From DATGEP01 sp035310125 (GTDB taxonomy: Bacteria; Chloroflexota; Ktedonobacteria; Ktedonobacterales; JADMIN01): a DNA stretch of 64,000 nucleotides. This document shows positions 1-8,124 of the stretch, piece after piece. Below the pieces are notes generated by a model. That model saw only the letters and a list, made by a program, of their open reading frames with translations, was not told the DNA's origin and ran no database searches. The stretch is from contig DATGEP010000019.1 in assembly GCA_035310125.1 (NCBI GenBank), positions 1-64,000 of the forward strand, in the 5' to 3' direction. Both the position numbers and the translations under genes were made by a program. The stretch's first letter is position 1. Each line of letters begins with the position of its first letter.

Positions 1-705
1 CTTTGCGCGTCTCTTGCTGCCCTTCTTGCGGCGGGAGATGCGCTTCTGCGCCTGCTTGAGCGCCTTCTCAGCGTTGCGGTAGTGCCGCGGGTTCTCCACG
101 ATGTCGCCGTCCGCCGTGATGAGAAACACCTTCAACCCCACGTCGATGCCCGTCTCCTTGCCGGTGAGCGGCAATGGCTCAGTCGGCACCTCGGCACAGG
201 AGAACGAGACGTACCAGCCATCGGCCTCTTTGGAGATCGTGACCGTCTTGATGGTGCCCTCGATAGGGCGAGACCAGCGGACGGCGATGCGCCCCATCTT
301 GGAGATGATGAGATAGCCATTGTCCAGGCGAGCGCCGTTGCCATACTCCTTGTAGGTGAAGGAGTGATAGCGGTTCTTGCCCTGAAAGCGCGGGAACCCT
401 GGCTTCTCGCCAGCCTGGACGCGGCGGAAGAACGCCTGATAGGTCTTTTCCAGCCGGGCCAGCACGTCTTGCAAGACGTGGCTGTGTAGGGCGCCGTATT
501 CAGGCAGGTCCGCTCGTAGCGTCTTCAACTCGGCTTCCTGCTGGTAGCGCGAGAGGGAGACGCCACGTTGTTTCCAGAGGGTGATGCGCTGCTCCAGGGC
601 GGTGTTATAGAGCGTGCGACAGCGCCACAGGACGCGCTCCAACTCCCGCTCCTGGGCGGGCGTCGGCTGGAGCTTCTCCTGATACGTCTTGCGCACCGTT
701 TCCAC
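1..705 (-). CDS. tnpB: IS200/IS605-family TnpB (RuvC-like RNA-guided nuclease), truncated by window edge
   Basis: About 235 N-terminal residues are visible; the frame is still open at base 1. The translation from GTG at 705 begins METVRKTYQEKLQPT and holds the usual TnpB helix-turn-helix/wedge region, then GIDVGLKVF, where the D is the first RuvC catalytic residue. A basic stretch RISRRKKGSKRRAK follows, as is typical of the family. TnpB is an RNA-guided DNA endonuclease that helps keep the transposon at its donor site. The start lies inside the 3' part of tnpA in another frame, so the two genes overlap by 181 nt. The right end and any omega RNA lie outside the window, so activity cannot be judged. 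Confidence 0.85.
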   Translation of the reverse strand, partial: METVRKTYQEKLQPTPAQERELERVLWRCRTLYNTALEQRITLWKQRGVSLSRYQQEAELKTLRADLPEYGALHSHVLQDVLARLEKTYQAFFRRVQAGEKPGFPRFQGKNRYHSFTYKEYGNGARLDNGYLIISKMGRIAVRWSRPIEGTIKTVTISKEADGWYVSFSCAEVPTEPLPLTGKETGIDVGLKVFLITADGDIVENPRHYRNAEKALKQAQKRISRRKKGSKRRAK

Positions 706-1100
706 GTTCTCTCCCGTCCCGTTTGTGCGGCGATATAGCGCTGCATCGTTTCCTGGCTCACATGGCCCGCGGTCGCGGCGAAGTACGCTCTGGTCCACAT
801 GGACGGCAGCTTGAGCAGGTCCGGGAACTCTTTGCGCAGATGCAAGGCCGTAAGGCCCTTGCACGCCTTCACCACATCCGCTGCGCTGTCGCTCGGCCAC
901 ACCCGGACACACCGGTGAATGTGATCGGGCTCGATCGCCAGCGCCAGTATCTCCCACCCCTGCTCGCCGCACGTGCCGTCGAGCAACTCCCGGCAGCGTG
1001 CGGCGACTGGCCCCACGAGCACCGGCTTGCGGCGCTTGGGACACCAGATGAGGTGGTCGACAATCAGATGGACGCGGTGTTCATCGCGTTGGTACGTCAT
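525..1100 (-). CDS. tnpA: IS200-type Y1 (HUH) transposase TnpA
   Basis: The 191-residue frame has the HUH metal-binding motif (DHIH, H60 and H62) and the catalytic tyrosine Y122 in QRYIAAQ, so it is a single-strand transposase of the Y1 family. Family members are usually about 130-150 residues. Here the frame runs on for some 55 residues through the tnpB start region, giving an Arg/Ser-rich tail that looks like non-native sequence. A lost stop codon or natural read-through are both possible. The start is ATG 1100. The 13 bp around this ATG are tandemly duplicated, leaving a second out-of-frame ATG just upstream. HUH and Tyr residues are intact, so the catalytic core may be functional. Confidence 0.85.
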   Translation of the reverse strand: MTYQRDEHRVHLIVDHLIWCPKRRKPVLVGPVAARCRELLDGTCGEQGWEILALAIEPDHIHRCVRVWPSDSAADVVKACKGLTALHLRKEFPDLLKLPSMWTRAYFAATAGHVSQETMQRYIAAQTGRERTWKRCARRIRRSSSRRPPRSGSWSASCGAVARSITPPWSSASPSGNNVASPSRATSRKPS

Positions 1101-1185
1101 GTTGGTACGTCATGTTGAGGGTAGAACAGATGACGACACCGAAATCAACAGGTACGCGCCTGGTGGCGGGGTGAAACCAGCGAGC

Positions 1186-1236
1186 AGGCCGCCGCACAAC
1201 TGGGGCGAAAGCCCCGATGCGTGCGGCGGCCTTTTT
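1186..1236. repeat. Strong hairpin upstream of tnpA followed by a T-run (IS end structure or terminator)
   Basis: A 12-bp perfect stem pairs AGGCCGCCGCAC (1186-1197) with 1221-1232. Inside it is a second perfect 5-bp stem, GGGGC-GAAA-GCCCC (1202-1215). Five T follow on the plus strand (1232-1236). It lies about 90 bp upstream of tnpA, where an IS200/IS605 left-end hairpin is expected. It also has the form of a rho-independent terminator for plus-strand transcripts leaving the element. The sequence does not decide between these. Confidence 0.55.
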
Positions 1237-1416
1237 CGGTCAGCCGGTAAGAGCGAGCACACTTCCGTGGACGGAGCCAGTAGTGACGAAAGTACTCGCT
1301 CCTGTCGTGCGGTTGCGTCGCGCCATCACATTTGCATTGCTGCGCGCGCGGCGTTCGCCTGTGGGTGCTTCTCGCGTCGCACGGCATGCGGAGACGCATG
1401 GGAAGTGGTCCCGCGC

Positions 1417-1446
1417 TTGACCCGCCGCCGCCGCACGGCATACAAT
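1417..1446 (+). promoter_or_regulatory. Sigma-70-type promoter for coaX operon
   Basis: TTGACC (1417-1422) and TACAAT (1441-1446) are separated by 18 bp and lie about 70 bp before the coaX ATG. Both hexamers are close to the housekeeping consensus. Confidence 0.55.
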
Positions 1447-1513
1447 CGGCTCAAGACATGCCAATCCCCAGGCGACCCGCGACGGCGCGCCGCACGGCAC
1501 TGGAGCTGCCCCC

Positions 1514-2350
1514 ATGACCCCATCTTCCCGCACGGATGAACGCCTGTTGCTCGCCATAGACATCAGCAACACCGGCATCAAGTTCGGCATCTGGCCCGGC
1601 CGGCGCGATGAATTGCTCGCCCGCTGGCGCATCGCCACCGACCGCGAGAAGACCACCGACGAATACGCCATGCTCCTCGCCGAGCTTTGCCGCCACGCCG
1701 GGCTCCAGCTCGACGCCATCGCCGCCGTCATTCTCGCCAGCGTCGTGCCTCCACTCACCTCCGTCTTTCAAGAGCTTTCCACTCGCTACCTCGGCCACGA
1801 GCCAATCGTCATCACCCACCAGATGGACCTCGGTATTCGTTTGCTGGTGGATAACCCATGGGAGACCGGCGCCGACCGCATGATCAGCGCGCTCGCCACG
1901 CATCGCATTTACGGCGGACCCGCCATCGTCATTCAGTTTGGCACCGCCACCAGCTTCGATTGCGTCTCCCCGGAAGGTGACTTTCTCGGCGGCGCCATCG
2001 CCCCCGGCCTGGGCATCTCCGCCGAAGCGCTGGCCCGCGCCGCCTCACGACTGTATCAGGTGGAGCTTGCGCCGCCGCCCGCCGCCCTCGGCACCAACAC
2101 CATCCATAGCATGCAGTCCGGCATCGTCTACGGGCATGTCGGCCTCGTCGAGGGACTGGTCAGCCGGCTGCGCGCCGAGCTGCCCGGCGGCGAGCGCGCC
2201 CGCGTCATCGCGCACGGTGGCCTGGCCGATCTTATCGCTCGCGTCACCCCGTGCATTGATGTGATTGACCCCAACCTCATCCTGCGCGGGTTGCGCCTGG
2301 CCTACCTGCACCTCCAAACACCCGAAGGAGAGACATTCCATGCCACATGA
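1514..2350 (+). CDS. coaX: Type III pantothenate kinase (CoaX)
   Basis: A 278-residue ASKHA-fold kinase that phosphorylates pantothenate in the first step of coenzyme A synthesis. Visible motifs are the N-terminal phosphate loop AIDISNT (D16), ETGADR (about 118-122) and FGTATSFD (142-149). The length fits the family. In many CoaX proteins the last motif is preceded by Asp (DFGTAT); here the position is Gln (IQFGTATSFD, Q141). The residues SSRTDERL before the first strand are an ordinary leader. The stop overlaps the ATG of the downstream peptidase, which implies translational coupling. A promoter-like element lies about 70 bp upstream. Confidence 0.9.
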   Translation: MTPSSRTDERLLLAIDISNTGIKFGIWPGRRDELLARWRIATDREKTTDEYAMLLAELCRHAGLQLDAIAAVILASVVPPLTSVFQELSTRYLGHEPIVITHQMDLGIRLLVDNPWETGADRMISALATHRIYGGPAIVIQFGTATSFDCVSPEGDFLGGAIAPGLGISAEALARAASRLYQVELAPPPAALGTNTIHSMQSGIVYGHVGLVEGLVSRLRAELPGGERARVIAHGGLADLIARVTPCIDVIDPNLILRGLRLAYLHLQTPEGETFHAT

Positions 2351-4295
2351 AGTGTCCGCGGCATCCCATGCGGTTCCCGCGAGCCAGCGCCACTCGGTGA
2401 CGCTGGATACCTTTCAGGAACAGCGCGTGCCCACGGATGCGCAGATCGCGCCCGACGGCACACAGGTCGCCTTCGTTCTTGACGAATATGTCGAGGGCGA
2501 GCAGAAGCCGCGCGGGCGCATCTGGCTTGTTGGCGCGGACGGCGGCGACGCCCGACCCATCACCAGCGGCCCGTATGGCGACACCAATCCCCGCTGGTCG
2601 CCCGACGGCACGCGCCTGGCCTACCTCTCGGCCCGCGAGGAGACCGGCAGAGACAAGCCGCACATCTACGTCGTGCCGGCCAGCGGCGCGGGTGAGCCAC
2701 CACGGCGTGTCTGTGCCGTGCCAAACGGGGCTGGCAGTCTCACATGGTCGCCTGATGGCACGCGCCTCGCCTTCCTTTCACCTGATGGCAAGGAACCCTC
2801 CAGCGAGCCGAAAGTGAACGAGCCACAGCGCCACCAGCGCCTATGGACAGTCCGCCCTGAGCACGACATCCCCCGCCCGGTCACGCCCGCCGGCGTGACC
2901 GTCTGGACCTACGCGTGGTCGCCCGACAGCAGCCGCCTTGCCGTCTACTCCTCCGACGGACCCGGCGAGACAGACTGGTATCGCGGCCAGCTCGGCGTCG
3001 TCTCCGCCGCCGGTGGCGCTGTGCGCCCACTTACCCATCTTGAACATCAGGCCGACGCCCTCACGTGGAGCCGCAACGGCGAGCGCGTCCTCTACGTCTC
3101 CGGTGAGTGGAGCGACCGTGGCATCGTCGGCGGCGACGTCTTCGTGGTGAATGCGGATGGCGGCGAGCCGCGCAACCTGACGCCCGGCATCGCGTACAGC
3201 CCCAGCTGGCTCGCGGAGCTGCCGGATAGTGGCGGGTTCCTCTTCGCCGCCTGGAACGGTCTCACCAGCTCCACCGGCATTCTCAACGCCGCCGATGGCA
3301 TCGCGACGCTGCTCGCTCCTGATTTTATCCTGGGTGAGCGCTTCCAACCGCGCCTCTCGCCCACCGCCGATCTGCGCCGCTTTGCCGTCACCCACTCGGA
3401 CCAGGAGACACTCGGCGACATCTACCTGGGCGAGCTTGCCGCCGATCGCGCAAGCATCTCCTGGCGCCGCCTCACTCACCTGAATACCCTGCTGGAAGAG
3501 ACGCTCGAGTTGGCCCCCACGCGCCGTATCGCCTACGACGGCGCGGACGGCTGGCGCATCGAAGCGCTGTTCACACCGCCGCCGCGCCCCACCGCCGGCG
3601 AGCGGCCTCCGCTCATGGTCTACATCCACGGCGGTCCCACCGGTGCGTACCGCGATGCCTTTGGCGATCTGACAACCCAGCGCTTCGCCGCCGCCGGTTA
3701 CGCTGTGCTCCGTCCCAATCCGCGCGGCAGCATAGGGTACGGCGTCGCCTTCGCCAACGCGGTCCTGGGTGACATGGGCGGCAAGGACTTTGCGGACATC
3801 CTGGCAGGCATTGAGTATGTCACTGCCCAGGGCTGGGCCGACCCCGACCGCGTGGGCATCCAGGGCTGGAGCTATGGTGGGTTCATGGCTGCGTGGGCCG
3901 TCTCACAGACCGATCGTTTCAAGGCGGCCATGATGGGCGCTGGCATCTGTGACTACATCAGCTTCCACGCGCAGACGAACATCGCTGATTGGGATATGCG
4001 CTTCATCGGTGCCACGCCCACCGAAAACCCTGATGCCTACCGAGCCCGCTCGGCCATCACGTTCGCCAGCCGTATCACCACGCCTACACTCATATGTCAT
4101 GGCGAGAACGACGCCTGCGTGCCCGTTAATCAGGCGTACGCCTTCTATCGCGTCCTGCGGGAGCGCGATGTACCCACCGAGCTTGCCATCTATCCGCGCG
4201 AAGGTCACGGCCTGCGCGAGCGCGACCACAACCGCGACCTTTACGAGCGCTCTCTGCGCTGGTTCGATCGCTTCCTCAAGAACGAGCGATCGTAG
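2340..4295 (+). CDS. S9 family (acylaminoacyl-peptidase/prolyl oligopeptidase-like) serine peptidase
   Basis: 651 residues: an N-terminal WD40/TolB-like beta-propeller with repeated WSPDG motifs (about 80-380), then an alpha/beta-hydrolase peptidase domain (about 400-651). The triad is visible as S511 in GWSYGGF, D591 in GENDACVP and H623 in EGHG. The oxyanion region has HGGPTG. No signal peptide is seen, so a cytoplasmic oligopeptidase is likely. The ATG at 2340 overlaps the coaX stop and has GGAG about 9 nt upstream. An upstream in-frame ATG at 2265 lies inside coaX and is unlikely to be used. S9 substrate specificity cannot be read from the sequence. Confidence 0.92.
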   Translation: MPHEVSAASHAVPASQRHSVTLDTFQEQRVPTDAQIAPDGTQVAFVLDEYVEGEQKPRGRIWLVGADGGDARPITSGPYGDTNPRWSPDGTRLAYLSAREETGRDKPHIYVVPASGAGEPPRRVCAVPNGAGSLTWSPDGTRLAFLSPDGKEPSSEPKVNEPQRHQRLWTVRPEHDIPRPVTPAGVTVWTYAWSPDSSRLAVYSSDGPGETDWYRGQLGVVSAAGGAVRPLTHLEHQADALTWSRNGERVLYVSGEWSDRGIVGGDVFVVNADGGEPRNLTPGIAYSPSWLAELPDSGGFLFAAWNGLTSSTGILNAADGIATLLAPDFILGERFQPRLSPTADLRRFAVTHSDQETLGDIYLGELAADRASISWRRLTHLNTLLEETLELAPTRRIAYDGADGWRIEALFTPPPRPTAGERPPLMVYIHGGPTGAYRDAFGDLTTQRFAAAGYAVLRPNPRGSIGYGVAFANAVLGDMGGKDFADILAGIEYVTAQGWADPDRVGIQGWSYGGFMAAWAVSQTDRFKAAMMGAGICDYISFHAQTNIADWDMRFIGATPTENPDAYRARSAITFASRITTPTLICHGENDACVPVNQAYAFYRVLRERDVPTELAIYPREGHGLRERDHNRDLYERSLRWFDRFLKNERS

Positions 4296-4308
4296 GAGCG
4301 CCCGTCGC

Positions 4309-4337
4309 TTGACATAGAAGCGAGCGTTGTGTATACT
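4309..4337 (+). promoter_or_regulatory. Near-consensus sigma-70 promoter of the toxin locus
   Basis: TTGACA (4309-4314), a 17-bp spacer and TATACT (4332-4337). This is one of the two best promoters in the window. It begins 13 bp after the peptidase stop and 270 bp before the toxin start, so the transcript has a long leader. Confidence 0.75.
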
Positions 4338-4343
4338 CTGCGC

Positions 4344-4441
4344 GGACAAGGCCGGCACTGATCCAGGAGAGGGAGCGGAAGCTCCTGGCTAGCATGGTGG
4401 TGGGTCCCCGCCACCATCTGAGAAGGCATTAGGAGCAGGGA
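4344..4441 (+). promoter_or_regulatory. Structured 5' leader with two hairpins
   Basis: Downstream of the promoter, CCAGGAG (4363-4369) pairs with CTCCTGG (4382-4388), and ATGGTGG (4394-4400) pairs with CCACCAT (4411-4417). Neither is followed by a T-run, so these do not look like simple terminators. They precede a short ORF with a good ribosome-binding site. No known riboswitch or T-box core was recognised. Confidence 0.4.
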
Positions 4442-4504
4442 ATGAAAAAGGGCGGATCCACTTCACGGATCCACCGGCGCTTTACCACTGGCCACTCCCA
4501 ATAG
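4442..4504 (+). CDS. 20-residue putative leader peptide
   Basis: ATG 4442 is preceded by AGGAG (4431-4435) at 6 nt spacing, a textbook ribosome-binding site. It encodes the basic peptide MKKGGSTSRIHRRFTTGHSQ. Two copies of the palindrome GGATCC (4454-4459 and 4467-4472) inside the ORF can pair with each other. The position, between a strong promoter and the toxin gene, suggests a leader peptide or small toxin-like peptide. It could also be fortuitous. No homolog is recognised. Confidence 0.35.
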   Translation: MKKGGSTSRIHRRFTTGHSQ

Positions 4505-4587
4505 CTTCCGTACTCACGTTCGCGCCTTAGCGGTGAGGGCATAGGCAGCGGTGTATTGTGCATGTTCTGTGACGAGGAGCCTCGCGC

Positions 4588-5757
4588 ATGGATCTCGTGG
4601 ACATCCTTCCGGATCTGGAGAGCATAGCCAGCAGCATCAACTTTGGTCCGCTCAACGACCTGTTGGAGAAGATCCACCAGTTCGTGGATCGCATTCTTCT
4701 GTTCATCACTCCCGATGCGCCCGTGCGCGACGCCGGCTTGGCGCTGGTTGGGTACACGGATTCGGTTGGTACGCTCATCACCCGATTGGGCAACAGCCTG
4801 CCTGAGCTGCGCACGACGTATGGCGGTCCCGCCGCCGACCAGTACTACGCCTCCGCCGACCAGGCGCTGCAATACCTGCAAAAACTGCAGGATCACCTCA
4901 ATGGCGCGGTGGATCGTCACGGCAAGCTGGCCGAGCACTACGCCGAGGCGCTGTTGCAGCAGGGGATGCTGGTGGCTCAGGGGGCGATCATGGCCGTTGA
5001 CCTTGGCTCGCTGATTTTCACGGGCGGGCTTGATGCGCCGGTTTCGGTGCCGGTGGCGGCGGGCGATGCCGTGGTAGCGGATGGCACTGTTGTCGCGATG
5101 GATGCCGCGGTAGACGCGGCGGACGCCGCCGCGGGAGCTATCGGCGAGAGCGCGAGCGAGCTGAGTGGTGAGGTTGCCGGGCTTGGCGACGAGGGCGCTG
5201 ATGCTCTGGCGAGTGGCGATACCCTGGCTGGCGACGGCGGCTCGATGGGTGACCCACAAGGTACACCGTCCGATCCACAAGAACCCCTCGGTGGACGAGG
5301 CCCAGGCGGCGATGGGTCTGTGAAAGGACAGTATAGTGGCCGGCAGTTCAATCCTGACGAAGCAGGCGGCCCTATTCAGGATCCTCCGCTCAATCCCCAG
5401 GATGCTAATATTACCGACGAAGGCATCCAGCAGATCCAGCAACACCTGTCCCGCTTCGGCGATGACCCCGCCAACAACGCCATGATCAGTCGCTTACAGC
5501 AAATCGCAAGAGGTGAGATTGAGCCAAGCCCCTCCGACTACAACTTTTACACGCACGAGCTGGACGAGTTTGGGCGGTATACTAACCTTGGTTACGAAAC
5601 GGGTGTACCCAGCGATGCGGATGCAGCCAACGCGATGTGGAACAACACGCATTCGGCCGCACTTGAAGACTATGGGTTGCGTGACTGGATACCGGATGGT
5701 TCCGGAGGGCGCATGTATCAGCTCTACGATCCAGCAGTGTGGGATTTGCTTGGGTAG
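4588..5757 (+). CDS. WXG100/LXG-like polymorphic toxin
   Basis: 389 residues in three parts. Residues 1-135 are helical and contain a WXG-like motif with Tyr for Trp (TYGGPAADQYY, about 77-87) in a helical hairpin, as in ESX/type VII substrates. Residues about 140-270 are an Ala/Gly/Asp-rich linker with hydrophobic stretches. The C-terminal module (about 275-389) has YNFYTHELDEFGRY and NNTHSAALEDYG. From memory this resembles the FYxHELxE...AHxxxLExYG module at the ends of Rhs and CDI-type toxins. The biochemical activity is unknown. The start ATG 4588 has GAGGAG about 9 nt upstream. The next gene follows closely and is a candidate immunity gene. No type VII secretion genes are in the window. 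Confidence 0.6.
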   Translation: MDLVDILPDLESIASSINFGPLNDLLEKIHQFVDRILLFITPDAPVRDAGLALVGYTDSVGTLITRLGNSLPELRTTYGGPAADQYYASADQALQYLQKLQDHLNGAVDRHGKLAEHYAEALLQQGMLVAQGAIMAVDLGSLIFTGGLDAPVSVPVAAGDAVVADGTVVAMDAAVDAADAAAGAIGESASELSGEVAGLGDEGADALASGDTLAGDGGSMGDPQGTPSDPQEPLGGRGPGGDGSVKGQYSGRQFNPDEAGGPIQDPPLNPQDANITDEGIQQIQQHLSRFGDDPANNAMISRLQQIARGEIEPSPSDYNFYTHELDEFGRYTNLGYETGVPSDADAANAMWNNTHSAALEDYGLRDWIPDGSGGRMYQLYDPAVWDLLG

Positions 5758-5790
5758 GTGCGTCTGAGCATGAGCCAGATGGAGTACTGT

Positions 5791-6537
5791 ATGACCACAA
5801 ATGCCGATACCGACATCACCATCCTCCGCTTCGTGGAGCGCTCGCCCACACCGGTCAGCTGGTACAACGCCCGCTACCTGGATGTCGGCACATACGGCAC
5901 CCCGGTGGCGGCGCTGCGTGCGCTCCACCAGCGCGGTCTGCTGGAGGAGGTTCCCGCGCAGCCGCACCCCCGCTATCGGTTGACCGAGGCGGGAACGGAA
6001 CTGCTGCGCACCCATCGCCGGGCGCTCATGGAGCGGCTCGATGCCCTCACGCATAATAGACTCTCCACTGACGATGCGCTTGACGCCATCCAAACATTCG
6101 GCGAAGAGCGGTTCGAGCAGGCGCGCCCAGCTTTGGATGCGCTGCTTACGAGCGCGGACCCCCGACTGCGCGCCGCCGCCTTGCGCACCCTTGTCGGCCG
6201 ATGGCACCTTGCGGACGAGACATATTGGGATAGCGCGTGCCGCTTCCTCCAGTCGGATTCCAATGTCGAGTGCAAGATCGCAGGCGCGGCCATGCTTGGT
6301 GTCATGGGATTACTTGGTACGCCACAGCGTGCTGAGCGTACTCTGGCTGTACTGGCTCCCGTCGTCCGTATCGGCGATGAAGAGGGCGTAGTGCGACAGA
6401 GCGCCTACAGTGCAATGCGAGCTATCGTACGTCACGACCCCCAAGAGCAGATAAAGTGGGTGGGCAAACCGATAGAACAACTGCCTGACGTAGACTGGCA
6501 GCTCGTGGATCAGTATGCTACCCATACGGCGAACTAA
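5791..6537 (+). CDS. Winged-helix plus HEAT-repeat protein, putative immunity partner
   Basis: 248 residues from ATG 5791 (GGAG 6 nt upstream). In-frame starts at 5770 and at GTG 5758, abutting the toxin stop, are alternatives. Residues about 5-65 look like a winged-helix domain (LRALHQRGLLEEV, then PRYRLTEAGTELL), as in PadR-like proteins. The rest is helical with HEAT-type repeats such as DPRLRAAALRTLVGRW and GVVRQSAYSAMRAIV. It directly follows the toxin gene on the same transcript, the usual place for an immunity gene. A regulatory or scaffold role is also possible, since the family was not identified. The immunity assignment rests on context alone. Confidence 0.55.
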   Translation: MTTNADTDITILRFVERSPTPVSWYNARYLDVGTYGTPVAALRALHQRGLLEEVPAQPHPRYRLTEAGTELLRTHRRALMERLDALTHNRLSTDDALDAIQTFGEERFEQARPALDALLTSADPRLRAAALRTLVGRWHLADETYWDSACRFLQSDSNVECKIAGAAMLGVMGLLGTPQRAERTLAVLAPVVRIGDEEGVVRQSAYSAMRAIVRHDPQEQIKWVGKPIEQLPDVDWQLVDQYATHTAN

Positions 6538-6783
6538 GTAGCCCACTCTGCACGTTTTTTAAGCACCCACTGAAGGTGGTGCGAACACGTTGCTCCAGGA
6601 ACCTCATGCCTCGGTGGTAACGGGCATGACTCATCGTAGGAGGGCAGGTCGCGCGGCATGCGAGCAGGTTATTAGAATCCGTCTGCTTCTTGCAACCAAT
6701 GGTACGCTATCCACGCCACGCTGTGGCAATGATGGCCGAATGGCACGCGGAGAGATCAGTGACGGACGAGAAGGGATGGGGAC

Positions 6784-7845
6784 ATGCCTGGAGGCGAAGA
6801 CTGGGAAGAGATTGATACGATCCCCGTGCCCATTCTGGGTACGGGGCCGCTAGGTGAAGTCTTCTCCCAGGCAGGCGGCGGTGCGCTGGGACGTTATCGC
6901 ATTATCCGGCTGCTGGCCAACGGTGGCATGTCAAAGGTCTACCAGGCGCACGACACGGCGCTCGACCGCGAAGTGGCGCTGAAGGTGCTCGCGCCCGAGC
7001 TCGCGCATGACCCGGTGCGGGTGGAGCGTTTCCGGCTGGAGGCGCGGCGGGTCGCGGCGTTGCGCCATCCGTACATCGTGCCGCTGCTGGACTATGGCGA
7101 GCAGGCCGGCCGGCTGTTCCTGGTCATGCCGTTTTACCCGGCCGCGCTGCGCGAGGTGTTGCAGGAGCGCGGCACCTTGCGATTTGACGAAGTGGTTGGT
7201 GTGACAGTGCAGCTCGCGGCGGCGCTGGATTCCGCGCACTTGCATGGTATCATCCATCGCGATGTCAAGCCGGAGAACATCCTGCTGGACGAGCGCGGGA
7301 ACGCCCTGCTGACAGATTTCGGTATCGCCAAGGCCGCGCCCACCGCGCCGAATAATCTCGCGACCGCCGCCCCAGTGCGCGCAATTGAGGCGAGCCAGAA
7401 TCCCATTGCCAGCCTCGAATACAGCGCACCGGAGCACCTGTTGGGCCGGCCCACCGATGCCCGCACGGATGTGTACGGCATGGGCGTGGTCGTCTTCGAG
7501 ATGCTGACCGCCTGTGTTCCCTATCCGCTGGTCAGTGATCGTGTCTATACGACGCTGGTGCGCATGCTCACAGAGCGGCCCCAGCCACCTTCTACGCTCG
7601 CGCCACAGCCACTACCGGTCGGTGTGGACGCCGTAGTGCTCCGCGCGCTGGAAAGCGATCCGCGCCGTCGCTATCCCAGCGCTGGCGCCTTCAGCGCGGC
7701 GCTCTCGTCACTATCGATTGGCGCAGGCGGCGCGATGGACGGCTCCTCCAGCACGCGGATACCCACGCTGCCTCCTATGCCTGGCTACCGCCAGTTTCCA
7801 TCTCCCCCTCCCGGCACCGGCAATCTCTCACGTCTGCCAGAGTGA
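6784..7845 (+). CDS. Hanks-type serine/threonine protein kinase
   Basis: 353 residues. The kinase domain spans about residues 38-310: glycine loop LLANGGMSKVY, catalytic Lys in VALKV (K67), HRDVKPEN (158-165), DFG (178-180) and the APE-like SAPEHL. The last about 45 residues are Ser/Pro-rich, with no transmembrane helix and no PASTA or other sensor domain, so it is probably cytosolic. The activation segment contains about 20 extra residues (PTAPNNLATAAPVRAIEASQ) between DFG and the SAPEHL motif. The last Gly of the glycine loop is Ser. Substrates are unknown and the neighbouring genes give no clue. Confidence 0.9.
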   Translation: MPGGEDWEEIDTIPVPILGTGPLGEVFSQAGGGALGRYRIIRLLANGGMSKVYQAHDTALDREVALKVLAPELAHDPVRVERFRLEARRVAALRHPYIVPLLDYGEQAGRLFLVMPFYPAALREVLQERGTLRFDEVVGVTVQLAAALDSAHLHGIIHRDVKPENILLDERGNALLTDFGIAKAAPTAPNNLATAAPVRAIEASQNPIASLEYSAPEHLLGRPTDARTDVYGMGVVVFEMLTACVPYPLVSDRVYTTLVRMLTERPQPPSTLAPQPLPVGVDAVVLRALESDPRRRYPSAGAFSAALSSLSIGAGGAMDGSSSTRIPTLPPMPGYRQFPSPPPGTGNLSRLPE

Positions 7846-8124
7846 GGCAGGAAGCGAAGCGGAAGGACATCGCCCGATCTTCACCGGCGGCGTGGGCGCG
7901 TCGTACGATGTGTAGCGCCGGTATTCGCAACGGCGCTGTGGTACTATCGTGGCGTGGAAGGGGCGGGACGGTCGCTGGAGCGGATGATGGTCCTTCCCGC
8001 ACATGCCAGGGATTCTGGTCGCGACGGAGCGGTCAGATGTTAACCTCCTGGCCACCTGCTCGTGAGTGCGGAAGAGGCACCGGTGTGCGGCGGCAACTGG
8101 GAGTGAGATGCGGAGGGCAATTGT

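Noticed and set aside
2841..3629. Minus-strand ORF opposite the S9 peptidase
   Set aside because: Gly/Ala/Val-rich antisense shadow without ribosome-binding site or domain.
4344..4587. T-box riboswitch before the toxin gene
   Set aside because: There is no TGGTACCGCGG-like T-box sequence or terminator/antiterminator pair, and the downstream gene is not an amino-acid gene.
7846..8124. Hidden gene or RNA between the kinase and mtnP
   Set aside because: Only short frames lacking ribosome-binding sites; no stable hairpin with T-run and no promoter pair were found.
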